From Candidatus Raymondbacteria bacterium RIFOXYA2_FULL_49_16 (GTDB lineage: Bacteria; Fibrobacterota; OXYB2-FULL-49-7; XYB2-FULL-49-35), in contig MFYT01000058.1 of NCBI GenBank assembly GCA_001789205.1, forward strand, positions 62,001 to 126,000: DNA of 64,000 nt, read 5' to 3'. The notes beneath the pieces are model-generated. The model saw only the letters and a program-made list of their open reading frames with translations. It did not search any database and was not told the origin of the DNA. This document shows, in pieces, positions 26,587-35,193 of the stretch. The number at the start of each line of letters is the position of its first letter. Within the stretch, counting starts at the first letter, position 1. The translations under genes were made by a program, and so were the position numbers.

Positions 26587-28611
26587 TTACTTGAGAGAAC
26601 CAACCAGCTTCTCGATGGCGGAAACGACCATGAGCTCAGTTTCGGCAAAAGGCTTCCCCGCCTTTTCGATGATCTTTTCCGCGTCGTAGCGCCACTGCGA
26701 AGTGGGCTTTTTTCCTGATTCACGATAGTCCATGGCCTCAAGCCCAATAATGGCAAGAGCGGAAAGATTGGCAGACAGGGGTTCGATTTCATTGAGCATT
26801 GGAGACTGCTGGATAAGAGGCAGAATTTTCTGATGATTATCTTTCCATAATCTGAGCATACTCTTGAGTTCGTATGCGCCGCTGGTTGTTCCCGCGCAAT
26901 ACGCGTCCATATTCTCCCTAAAACGTCTGGCAGTGCGCGCATCGGGCCGGGCAACATCGGGGGTACGCGTATAGGGCGTCAAGGTGCCGCACCGCGACCG
27001 GTATTTCCAGATATCTGCCTTGACAGGTTCGCACACGTCAAAAAAGACCTTGAGCGAGGCGATGTCCTGGTTGTTGGCCAGCCGCCGCAGCATCATGCCG
27101 TAATTTTTCTCGTGCAAAAGACCCAGGCCTTCGAGCCGGTAGCTGACCACGTCAAGCCGCCGGTACATATCACTCACGTCGCGCACGGACGCGGGCGACC
27201 AGAGCCGCTCGGCAATGGCCGCGGTGCGCGGCCAAATGCGCGAATCAATAGTTTCGCGCGTGACAAATTCTCCCCACATGGTCGCCTCGCCGCCCAAGAT
27301 GAACTTCTGCTCGCCGGGTGAAAGCCCCGAGTCCACGGGCACAGGGTCGTTTAAGTAGTGATTTGAAGCGGGCCGGACCAGGTCGATGTAATATCCATGG
27401 GACAGGATGACGTTGTACCCTTTGCGTGCCGACGATAGCAGCGCCTCTTGTCCGCGCCACGACTGGATGACAATGGTGTTTGGAATGTCCGGCTGATAAA
27501 TCTCGTCCCAGCCGACCATTCTTTTTTTGTACTTTGTCAAAATCGTCAGGATACGCTTGTTAAAATGGCTTTGCAGTTCGTGATTGTCCTTGATCTTCAT
27601 CTTTTTCATGAAGGCCTGGATTGTGGGATTAGCGTCCCACTGTTTGCCATTGTTCTCGTCGCCGCCAATGTGCAGGTACTCGTCGGGAAAGAGTTTGGCC
27701 ATTTCCCTGAAAAAGGCGTCGAAAAACTTGTACGTGGCCTCGCTGGCCGGGTTGAACGCAGGGTCCTTGATGCCAAAGGTGCGCTCAATGGTATAGGGGC
27801 CAGGTGCGCTGGCCAGTTCAGGATGGTCCACAAACCAGCTGGTGGCATGGCCGGGAATATCGAACTCGGGTACCACCCTGATGCCGCGTTCATCGGCATA
27901 AGCGATGATCTCCCGAATCTGCTCCTGGGTGAAATATTCGCCATCAGACCCCAGTTCGTGAAGTTCGGGAAAGGTTTTGCACTCAATCCTGAATCCCTGG
28001 TCTTCGGAGAGGTGCAGATGGAGCACGTTCATTTTGACGGCAGCCATGCCATCGAGATTGCGCCTGATAACATCGACAGGCATGAAGTGGCGGCCCACGT
28101 CGATCAGAAGTCCGCGCCAGGGAAACCGGGGCGCATCGGCAACGACTACCGCGGGAAAAAAATATCCTTCGCGATCGACAGAGAGAAGCTGCAGCAACGT
28201 TTCGAGTCCCCTGAGCACGCCGATATCAGTTGGCGCAGTAAGGCGTATTGAGTCAACGGTTACCACCAGGCGGTATGATTCGTCGGCATGAAACAGAACT
28301 TTTGCCCGCGCATCAAATGATATAATGCAAGGCGCCGATGCCGTGTCTTTTGCCGGACCCACGATTCCCTGCGCAAGAAAAAGCCCGGTGCGGCTGGTGA
28401 GACGGGAAAGAAAACGGGTCGCGCATCCAAAAACGCGTTCACTCGACCCTTTCCGGACTTTGATTCTGAAGTCGGGACCGAGTCTGAATGAACCTTCGGT
28501 GTACTCGTACGCTGCGGGTATTGGCATTAGCACTGCGGTTTTCATGGCATCTCCCCCATAGACTGATAGACAAACTACGCTCGTAAACATGAGAAATACT
28601 ACTATACGCAT
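26587..28611 (-). CDS. Beta-N-acetylhexosaminidase, GH20
   Basis: 674 aa with an N-terminal signal peptide (MRIVVFLMFTSVVCLSVYG). An N-terminal GH20b-like domain (about 30-150) precedes the catalytic barrel: WRGLLIDVGRHFMP, LHLHLSEDQGFRIE, and the catalytic Asp-Glu in YLHIGGDENNGKQW. It releases terminal N-acetylhexosamines from chitin oligomers or glycans, probably in the periplasm. A C-terminal helical extension of about 150 residues follows. No transporter for the products is adjacent. Confidence 0.93.
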   Translation of the reverse strand: MRIVVFLMFTSVVCLSVYGGDAMKTAVLMPIPAAYEYTEGSFRLGPDFRIKVRKGSSERVFGCATRFLSRLTSRTGLFLAQGIVGPAKDTASAPCIISFDARAKVLFHADESYRLVVTVDSIRLTAPTDIGVLRGLETLLQLLSVDREGYFFPAVVVADAPRFPWRGLLIDVGRHFMPVDVIRRNLDGMAAVKMNVLHLHLSEDQGFRIECKTFPELHELGSDGEYFTQEQIREIIAYADERGIRVVPEFDIPGHATSWFVDHPELASAPGPYTIERTFGIKDPAFNPASEATYKFFDAFFREMAKLFPDEYLHIGGDENNGKQWDANPTIQAFMKKMKIKDNHELQSHFNKRILTILTKYKKRMVGWDEIYQPDIPNTIVIQSWRGQEALLSSARKGYNVILSHGYYIDLVRPASNHYLNDPVPVDSGLSPGEQKFILGGEATMWGEFVTRETIDSRIWPRTAAIAERLWSPASVRDVSDMYRRLDVVSYRLEGLGLLHEKNYGMMLRRLANNQDIASLKVFFDVCEPVKADIWKYRSRCGTLTPYTRTPDVARPDARTARRFRENMDAYCAGTTSGAYELKSMLRLWKDNHQKILPLIQQSPMLNEIEPLSANLSALAIIGLEAMDYRESGKKPTSQWRYDAEKIIEKAGKPFAETELMVVSAIEKLVGSLK

Positions 28612-28656
28612 AATAGTTAAAATACTTTTGAAACCCGGTAATGGAAAGAAAATTGT

Positions 28657-29793
28657 TCAGACCATAAATTCGAGGGCGCGCAGCATTTCCTTCACCTTCT
28701 GCGGCGCTTTTTCGCACACAACCTGGGTATTGGCGAATTCGCGGCGTTCGGGATATTCCTTGCGCAGGCTGTCAAAATAATTCCCCCGCTTTTCCGCGTC
28801 CACGTCGACAATACCCCTGAATCTACGGTCGTCGTCAGACACGTCGTATACGGGAAAAATTGCGGCGCGTGCATAGTCGTCCATGGCTTTGAACTTGCCT
28901 GGAATGATCACTTCCGGTATGGACGGCTTTGGAAGAGTAAGACGCCATTCGGACTGGAGTTTGAGGTAAGCGACCGCGGCGCGATACACCATCTCGACCC
29001 CGCGGACCTTGCCGTCGAACGAGTATCCGGCAATATGGGGAGTCGCAATGCCGGCTTTTGTAATGAGCTGCGTATCAGGATAAGGTTCGTTTTCCCATAC
29101 GTCGCAGACACATGTGGCGACTTTGCCGCTGTCGAGCGCCGCGTGCAGGGCTTTTTCATCGACCGCTTCACCGCGCGAGGCATTGATAAATATAGCGCCC
29201 TGCTTCAGCGAGTTAAAAAAATCTTCATTTGCCATATGAAACGTGGCCAAAAGGCCTGACCGGGTGAGCGGTACGTGCAAAGTGACAATGTCGCAGGCGC
29301 AGCATTCGCTCAACGACCGGTATTTCTCATCGTTGGTACGCTCAAACAGCGGGGGGTCGTTGAGGACAACCTTCATATCAAAGGCCTTGCAGCGCGCCTC
29401 GAGCCTGCTGCCGACGTTACCAGCGCCGATAATGCCGATAGACCGGTCCTTGAGCGCAAAACCATACTTTTTCGAAAGACAGAGAAGCGCTGATATTACG
29501 TATTCCGCCACTGAGGTGGCGTTTGAGCCTGGTGCGTGCGCAAACTCGATCTTCCGCTTCTTCAGGAAGGCTGTGTCGACATGGTCAAACCCTGTGGTGG
29601 CTGATCCCACAAATTTTACCGCGCTCTCCTTGAGCAGCGCCTCGTTTACCTTGGTAACGGACCGAACCAGCAGCATGTCCGCGTTTTCGACCTCGCTGGC
29701 GGTGATGGCGCGGCCCGGTAGAACAGTCACCTCGCCCAGGTGATCGAAGATCTCCTGCACATAAGGGATGTTCTGGTCGGCAATTATTTTCAT
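28657..29793 (-). CDS. pdxB: Erythronate-4-phosphate dehydrogenase
   Basis: 378 aa D-2-hydroxyacid dehydrogenase with the PdxB start (MKIIADQNIPYVQEIFDHLG). NAD-binding GIIGAGNVGSRL, catalytic Arg in FINASRGEAVDE, and His in TPHIAGYSFDGKVRG. The C-terminal PdxB dimerisation region is present. It acts in the DXP-independent vitamin B6 pathway. The gene stands alone in this window among pathway members. Confidence 0.92.
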   Translation of the reverse strand: MKIIADQNIPYVQEIFDHLGEVTVLPGRAITASEVENADMLLVRSVTKVNEALLKESAVKFVGSATTGFDHVDTAFLKKRKIEFAHAPGSNATSVAEYVISALLCLSKKYGFALKDRSIGIIGAGNVGSRLEARCKAFDMKVVLNDPPLFERTNDEKYRSLSECCACDIVTLHVPLTRSGLLATFHMANEDFFNSLKQGAIFINASRGEAVDEKALHAALDSGKVATCVCDVWENEPYPDTQLITKAGIATPHIAGYSFDGKVRGVEMVYRAAVAYLKLQSEWRLTLPKPSIPEVIIPGKFKAMDDYARAAIFPVYDVSDDDRRFRGIVDVDAEKRGNYFDSLRKEYPERREFANTQVVCEKAPQKVKEMLRALEFMV

Positions 29794-29813
29794 GTAGGAT
29801 ATAAAATAATAAT

Positions 29814-30431
29814 TTAAGCCTGGACCATTCCGCCAGTAAAAATAAGCTTGAAGGATTCCTCGACCGAGATATCCAGGGGCCTGATCTTGTCTTCGGGAAT
29901 TATGGAGAGATATCCACTGGTTGGGTTGGGCGTAGTGGGAATGAACACAAGGTAGTATTTTTTCACTGTATCAGGGCTGAGACGGTCACCTGCATCGCCT
30001 GTGATAAATCCCATGATCCAGCGGTCCGGACCCGGCCATTCGACAAGCACGGGCTTCATGAATTGTTTCTGTTTCTTGATGGAAACAAGGTCTATGACCT
30101 GACGTATTGCCCGGTACACCACCTTTATGCCAGGAATGAGGTTGAGGACCGCTTCAATGGCTTTGAGCAGTCCCCTGCCCATAAAAGTTTTGAGGAGCAT
30201 GCCGAAGATCACGATAAGGGAAAAAAGAAGCAGGGTAACGGCGATCTGGGTAAGCTGCATAATATAGGGAATGTCGCGGTAGTGTTTGGGGATAAAGACC
30301 ACTGATCCATCGACAATTCTGACAACGAGCCCGAACATGAAAAAACCGATGTACAGAGTGACAATAAGCGGCAGGAGCGCAAGGAGGCCCCTGAAAAAAT
30401 AGCCCATGATTTTACGGATTATAGCTTTCAT
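29814..30431 (-). CDS. DUF502 inner-membrane protein
   Basis: 205 aa from the ATG at 30431. Two membrane segments (about residues 12-35 and 55-80), then a soluble domain with the family motif PTTPNPTSGYLSIIPED. An upstream start at 30479 has no better ribosome site. DUF502 proteins are common and uncharacterised. It is divergent from folC. Confidence 0.85.
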   Translation of the reverse strand: MKAIIRKIMGYFFRGLLALLPLIVTLYIGFFMFGLVVRIVDGSVVFIPKHYRDIPYIMQLTQIAVTLLLFSLIVIFGMLLKTFMGRGLLKAIEAVLNLIPGIKVVYRAIRQVIDLVSIKKQKQFMKPVLVEWPGPDRWIMGFITGDAGDRLSPDTVKKYYLVFIPTTPNPTSGYLSIIPEDKIRPLDISVEESFKLIFTGGMVQA

Positions 30432-30524
30432 GCTTGTACCAAGGGGATTTAATATACACATTGCACGGAAAGGGTACAAGAATTGTGATAGTAACCCTTC
30501 CTGGAAAATTGGTATTTTACAGCC

Positions 30525-31751
30525 GTGGAATTTTCACACACTCTCGACTATCTCTACTCGCTCCAGACACACGGCATTAAGCTTGGCCTGGACCGTGTGT
30601 CAGAATTCCTGCGGCTTCTGAGAAATCCTCACACGTCTTTTGCCAGCATACATATCGCGGGTTCAAACGGCAAAGGCTCCATTGCACGGCTGATATACGA
30701 AGCCTTGCGCGCGCAAGGCTATTCCGTTGGCCTCTACACCTCGCCGCACCTGATAAGGTTCAACGAACGCATAGTGACGAATAACGAGGAAATATCGGAC
30801 GAGGAAATCTGCAGGTTTGTGGAAGCGCATCGGCACGAATTCAAAGATCTACACCTCACCTTTTTCGAAGCCACAACAGCCCTGGCCTTTGACCACTTCA
30901 GGAATCAAAAGGTTGATGTGGCAGTGCTGGAAACCGGCATGGGCGGCAGGCTAGACGCAACCAATATTGTGACCCCGCTGGTCTCGGTCATAGGCGATAT
31001 TTCAATCGATCATGAGCAGTACCTGGGCAGCACCATTGAACAGATAGCAGGGGAAAAAGCCGGAATTATCAAAAACAATGTGCCTGTTGTCATTGGAATC
31101 AGGAACCAGGCGGCAAAAAAGGTCGTTCTCGACCGCGCACCAATGGCCATGGACGCATTCACTGCGTATAATGCAACCGAAATCTCAGAAACTGCTACAG
31201 AAACCGCAATGACCATTACCGGCCCTTCTTCTATTTCCATGGGAAACATTGTGCTGCGTTTGCCCGGAGCGCATCAGGTGCGAAACGCGTTGGCTGCTGT
31301 TGCAGCGCTAAAAACAGCAGTGCCGAATGTTCGGGACCAGAGCATCCGCAAAGGTTTTGCCAATGCGCGCGTTCCCGGACGGCTTCAGCTGCAATCTGGC
31401 GCACCGGAAATTCTCTTTGACGTTGCCCACAATCCGGCAAAAATAACCGCGCTCAATGATTATCTCTCCCGTTTTTTCACAAAGAGAAATATCGTCATTG
31501 TCTTTGGCGTCATGGCTGACAAGGACACTACTGCCATGCTTAAGATACTGGACACTGGAGAGAGGCGCTTTGTGCTCACCAGACCCGCGACCGAACGCGC
31601 CTGCGACCCAGCCCTGCTTGCGGGTATGGTACGCACAGGAGAAGTGGTTCCTGAAGTCGCGCAGGCTGTGACCAAAGCTGTTGCGCTCGCGGGCAAATCA
31701 GGTCTTGTGGTGGTAACTGGGTCGTTCTATACTGTTGGCGAGGCCCTTTAA
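30525..31751 (+). CDS. folC: Folylpolyglutamate/dihydrofolate synthase
   Basis: 408 aa Mur-ligase-type enzyme. GTG start, then HTLDYLYSL, the P-loop HIAGSNGKGS, LYTSPHLIRFNER, and LETGMGGRLDATN. It adds glutamate to folates and may make dihydrofolate. Divergent from the DUF502 gene; the 93-nt gap contains an 8-bp inverted repeat (30433-30440 and 30473-30480) that could be part of the control region. Confidence 0.93.
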   Translation: MEFSHTLDYLYSLQTHGIKLGLDRVSEFLRLLRNPHTSFASIHIAGSNGKGSIARLIYEALRAQGYSVGLYTSPHLIRFNERIVTNNEEISDEEICRFVEAHRHEFKDLHLTFFEATTALAFDHFRNQKVDVAVLETGMGGRLDATNIVTPLVSVIGDISIDHEQYLGSTIEQIAGEKAGIIKNNVPVVIGIRNQAAKKVVLDRAPMAMDAFTAYNATEISETATETAMTITGPSSISMGNIVLRLPGAHQVRNALAAVAALKTAVPNVRDQSIRKGFANARVPGRLQLQSGAPEILFDVAHNPAKITALNDYLSRFFTKRNIVIVFGVMADKDTTAMLKILDTGERRFVLTRPATERACDPALLAGMVRTGEVVPEVAQAVTKAVALAGKSGLVVVTGSFYTVGEAL

Positions 31752-31752
31752 G

Positions 31753-31771
31753 AAGGTACCTGGGGTACCTT
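31753..31771. terminator. Hairpin just after folC
   Basis: Perfect 8-bp stem AAGGTACC / GGTACCTT with a 3-nt loop, two bases after the folC stop. It is palindromic and lies between convergent reading frames, so it could stop transcription from both sides. The T-run is short. Confidence 0.5.
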
Positions 31772-31772
31772 T

Positions 31773-32130
31773 CTATAATTGCCGGTAAAACCCTTTCCTG
31801 AACCCGGCCACAATGAGAAGCGCCAACAGTACCAGGAATGCGGTCACATAGGTCCCTTGCCAAATTGGCAAAAAGGCTTCAATACGCAAAAAAACGAAAA
31901 GCACGCCGATAATGAACGTGATATATGCCGCGATCCATCCAACACCACGTCTGATTATTATGAGCACATGCATGGAAACCATATTCTCGAACAACCGGGC
32001 CATTCCCTTGGTTGGCGCTATGAACCCCAATAAAAGGTTAAAGAGGGTTGATTTGCCCGCCCCATTGGTGCCAATGAGTGCCACGCGTTCGCACCGGCAG
32101 ACGTTGAATGAAACCTGGTTAAGGGCAGCG
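31773..32130 (-). pseudogene. ABC transporter scar: ATPase start joined to permease end
   Basis: An open frame of about 115 codons begins like an ABC ATPase (FGSIAALNQVSF, Walker A GTNGAGKST, GFIAPTKG). After ARLFENM it changes to two hydrophobic helices (IIRRGVGWIAAYITFIIGVLFV and the GTYVTAFLVLLALLIVAGF segment) typical of a permease tail. The ABC signature and Walker B are missing. In the ATPase frame a stop codon lies just upstream (near 32150), next to a 9-bp inverted repeat at 32131-32154. It looks like an internal deletion that fused neighbouring genes, now decayed. Confidence 0.65.
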
Positions 32131-32175
32131 ATAGACCCGAAGATCCGGGTCTATCCATGGTTTCAATAACGGGAA

Positions 32176-32335
32176 TCATGAAGGAAAAAAGTCTGCCATG
32201 GTCACAAATTCCAGGCTAATGGCAGGACCAACATCAACAAGGATGTCAGTATCGCTTTCCAGACCCTGCACTGTCTGAATCACAGCTCCCTGTAATTCAC
32301 GAAGCGTCCGGCTAATCGCCGGTTTGTCACTTCTG
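32176..32335 (-). pseudogene. Remnant of an unidentified gene
   Basis: A frame of about 50 codons without a start (SRTLRELQGAVIQTVQGLES, then DTDILVDVGPAISLEF) ends at 32176. An in-frame stop lies at its upstream edge beside the 32346 gene stop. It reads as real protein sequence rather than noise, but I do not recognise the family. Taken with the ABC scar, it marks a decaying region. Confidence 0.4.
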
Positions 32336-32345
32336 GCCGACTTTC

Positions 32346-34196
32346 TTATTTAATCAGCATAACGCGCTGATTCACCACTTTCTCCCCGATCCGAAGCCGG
32401 ACCAGATAGACACCTGACTGCACCGGGAGTCCATCCGTCCCTTTGCCGTCCCAGTGGGCCCGATAGCCAGCGTGGAAAGCCTCAGGCAAGAGCCGGACAA
32501 GCAGGCGGCCTGAAACATCATAGATGCTTAAGAAAAGGGCTTGTTTGGACGCTGAGGTTCCCGTCAAGGTAAGGGTAACAGCGTCCGTTGAAGGATTAGG
32601 AAGGACCGTCAAGGTCAAGGCCTTTGCGGAAGAGAGGTTGTTTTCAAGGGCCAAATTAGGGCCGCCAGTCGTGACGTAAACACTGTCCCGGGAGGCATAG
32701 AGGGTATTGTTGCGGCTGGAGCTTACGCGCCAATAAAAGAGGGTGTTGGAGTCTAGATTGACCAATGGAGTATAGGAAGTATCACTGGTTGGTGTGGATA
32801 TGACAGTGGTGGCGAAATTGGCCACCCGGCTGATCTGGATGGTATAGTAGGACGCGCTGGAAACCGGGTGCCAGACAAAGGTAGGACGGAGGGTGTCCAC
32901 CGTGTCGCCATTAAAACGTACCAGCAGGGGAATGGAATCAGGCAGGATAGTAAAATTGTCAGCAGAAGAATAGGTAGCGCTCAGATCCGAGGCCACACGC
33001 CAATAAATGGTCCGTGTCGGCAGGTTCACCAGGGGAGTATAAGCGGTATCGTTCGTTGGTGAAGTGATGAATGGTGCTGCGAAATTTCCCAAGGTATCGA
33101 TCTCTATGGTGTAGGAGGCGGCGCCCGCGACTGCATGCCAAGTCAAGGTGGGACGGCGGTCCTGCGTGGGATCTGGTTCGTAGGCAATCAGCACAGGGAC
33201 GCTGCCGTCGAGAATGACCTGGATGGCCGAGGCGTAGCGGGTGGGCGCCAAGTTGCTGCTGACCCGCCAATAGAGTGTGTCGATTGGCAGATTGATGAGG
33301 GGTGCATAACTCGTGTCATTCAGGGGAACCGATATAAAGGGGCTGCCAAAGCCATGGAGGGTGTCAATCTGGATAGTGTAGGATTCAGCCCCAAATACCG
33401 GATGCCAGCGGAAAGCGGGCCGCCGGTTGGTAGTTGGATCGCCGATGATGAGTTCAGGCAGGGCAAACGAGCTATACGCTTCCACGAATAGGGAACGGCG
33501 GATGGACGTTTGAAGTCCCTGCTGAATGCGGATGACATAATCGCTGCCTGCGGTCAGCAGAGCACCGTTTAAAACATATGCGTAGCGTCCGTCTCCTGAA
33601 TCTGCCATGGTTCCGGAACTCCCCACGGCCGTTCCCGTGGAGGTGCTTATAGCAATGGAGACCGTCTGTCCGGCCCAAGGCTCGCCTGCGGCATTATATA
33701 GGACCGCGAAAACTCGCTTGGTCGTGTCTGAAGAAATAACGGGAGAGGGATTCTCAAACTCCAGTTTCCAGGCTGCATTAGCGCCAGCGGGATTGGGGCC
33801 GCTATGATGAAAAACAAAAATCCGATCCTCCAGGTTTGTTCCTTCCACATTCACACGGACGCGAAACTCGATGATTGAGCTATCATGGGCGCTCAGGTTC
33901 ACATCCTTATAAGTATAAGACCCATCTTCGTTGTCCGTCATTGTTACGCCATTAAGTAATATGGTGCCGCCGCCATTACCCGGGACTCGAACCGTTAGAA
34001 CGGGTGTTGCCCCGGAATAAGGCGCATTAATCTGATCATAGACATGAATAGTCACGTCAAAAGTATCCAATACGATAAAACTGGTGTCCAAGGGTACGTC
34101 AAAGCTGATTCGATAAGCTGAGGTGTCGACCAAGGCCAACGCTGGCAAAGTCAGGAAAAGACAAAAAGCAAGAATGTTTTTGAGAATAGACATCAA
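32346..34196 (-). CDS. Secreted repeat protein with C-terminal sorting domain
   Basis: 616 aa. Signal peptide (ILAFCLFLTLPALALV), an Ig/filamin-like region of about 100 residues (DNEDGSYTYKDVNL), a second such unit (DSGDGRYAYVLNGALL), and then three tandem fibronectin-like repeats of about 90 residues. Each repeat carries a RP-x-W/R-HPV/HAV, SYTIQID and YWRVSS pattern. The end (PNPSTDAVTLTLTG, IYDVSGRLLVRLL, GVYLVRLRIG) is a FlgD/Por type A sorting-like domain. In type IX secretion such tails direct export and surface anchoring. Probably a surface protein. GGGAGG stands before the ATG at 34196. Confidence 0.85.
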   Translation of the reverse strand: MMSILKNILAFCLFLTLPALALVDTSAYRISFDVPLDTSFIVLDTFDVTIHVYDQINAPYSGATPVLTVRVPGNGGGTILLNGVTMTDNEDGSYTYKDVNLSAHDSSIIEFRVRVNVEGTNLEDRIFVFHHSGPNPAGANAAWKLEFENPSPVISSDTTKRVFAVLYNAAGEPWAGQTVSIAISTSTGTAVGSSGTMADSGDGRYAYVLNGALLTAGSDYVIRIQQGLQTSIRRSLFVEAYSSFALPELIIGDPTTNRRPAFRWHPVFGAESYTIQIDTLHGFGSPFISVPLNDTSYAPLINLPIDTLYWRVSSNLAPTRYASAIQVILDGSVPVLIAYEPDPTQDRRPTLTWHAVAGAASYTIEIDTLGNFAAPFITSPTNDTAYTPLVNLPTRTIYWRVASDLSATYSSADNFTILPDSIPLLVRFNGDTVDTLRPTFVWHPVSSASYYTIQISRVANFATTVISTPTSDTSYTPLVNLDSNTLFYWRVSSSRNNTLYASRDSVYVTTGGPNLALENNLSSAKALTLTVLPNPSTDAVTLTLTGTSASKQALFLSIYDVSGRLLVRLLPEAFHAGYRAHWDGKGTDGLPVQSGVYLVRLRIGEKVVNQRVMLIK

Positions 34197-34435
34197 TCCT
34201 CCCTTTTATTATTTTAAGAATCAAGCAATTTTCGGGCCGGGTGATATTTACTGTATTTTAATCGCTTAAAAGATAAGGGATAATCTATGGGGTGGTTAAA
34301 AATAATCAACTTTATCTATTATTGAAATTTTTGTATTTAGCGGTTTCTTTATTTGGAAGGTTGGGTGAAAAATACACCGGAAAGAGCCATTGACTCATTT
34401 TCCGTGCAGAAGGCACTCACCACAATAAAAGGGCG

Positions 34436-35101
34436 TCACCCGGGCAGTAAATCACAAAAACAAAACCGTTCATCGCGTAAGACTTTTTCGCCTGTGTTGA
34501 ATGCTATCCTCTTTTCGAATATCGGCCCTGCATAGGAAAACGTATGAAATTCCCCATTCTCACCGCACGGATCAACGCTGCCTGGTAAATTCGCGAGAAA
34601 CACGTTATTAAAACTTCTACCGCAAAAACCAGCATCAAGACACTTCGTGTCCACGCAGGTCACTACAGCTTCAAACCCCGATGCAATGAAAGTCTCCGCA
34701 AGTTCGCGCGTATTTCTTTTCCAAATCGGGAACAGCGCCCGCAAACCAATCCGGTCAAGGTTTTCCTCCCTATATTTCTTAAGGTCTTCGAGGAAAATAT
34801 CTCCAAATGCGACCGCTGTTACCCCCTGCTGCTTGTGTTTTTCAAGACAGGTTCTCATATTAGCCTCATAGTCGTCGTTTGAACAACCTTTGGGTATCCA
34901 GACAATATCAAGAGGATACCCGAGAGACTGTGCCTGCTCCTCGACAAGGGTCTTGCGAACCCCATGCATGCTCACTCTGTCATATTCCCCGGTCATTGTG
35001 GTGAGAAGCGCGGCGATCTCATGTTCCTGCTGCTGATGCAATGCGTGCAGGGCCAGCGCTGAGTCCTTCCCGCTGCTCCAGGCAAAAATAGTTTTTCCCA
35101 T
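34436..35101 (-). CDS. Dph6-type ATP-pyrophosphatase (diphthine-ammonia-ligase-like)
   Basis: 221 aa from the ATG at 35101. PP-loop motif WSSGKDSALALHAL at the N-terminus, and GENGEFHTFSYAGPIF near the C-terminus, as in the Dph6/MJ0570 family. Eukaryotic members amidate diphthine. Bacteria lack diphthamide, so the bacterial substrate is unknown. The 239-nt region downstream up to 34197 is AT-rich and holds the upstream sequence of the secreted repeat protein; I see no gene in it. Confidence 0.88.
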   Translation of the reverse strand: MGKTIFAWSSGKDSALALHALHQQQEHEIAALLTTMTGEYDRVSMHGVRKTLVEEQAQSLGYPLDIVWIPKGCSNDDYEANMRTCLEKHKQQGVTAVAFGDIFLEDLKKYREENLDRIGLRALFPIWKRNTRELAETFIASGFEAVVTCVDTKCLDAGFCGRSFNNVFLANLPGSVDPCGENGEFHTFSYAGPIFEKRIAFNTGEKVLRDERFCFCDLLPG

Positions 35102-35193
35102 GAAGTACAATATAAAACAGCGTCGCACCAAAATACATCATACCCATACTACCCAGTTGTCCTTGAATATTGACGATACCTATATTCTCCTTC

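Noticed and set aside
27448-28251. Open frame of 267 codons on the plus strand
   Set aside because: Antisense to the GH20 gene, no recognisable protein motif.
32720-33420. Regularly spaced repeats, considered as a CRISPR or tandem DNA array
   Set aside because: The repeats are about 270 bp, diverged and in frame; they encode protein repeats of the secreted protein.
34353-34535. 60-codon plus-strand frame
   Set aside because: Overlaps the 3' end of the Dph6-type gene in antisense and has no ribosome site.
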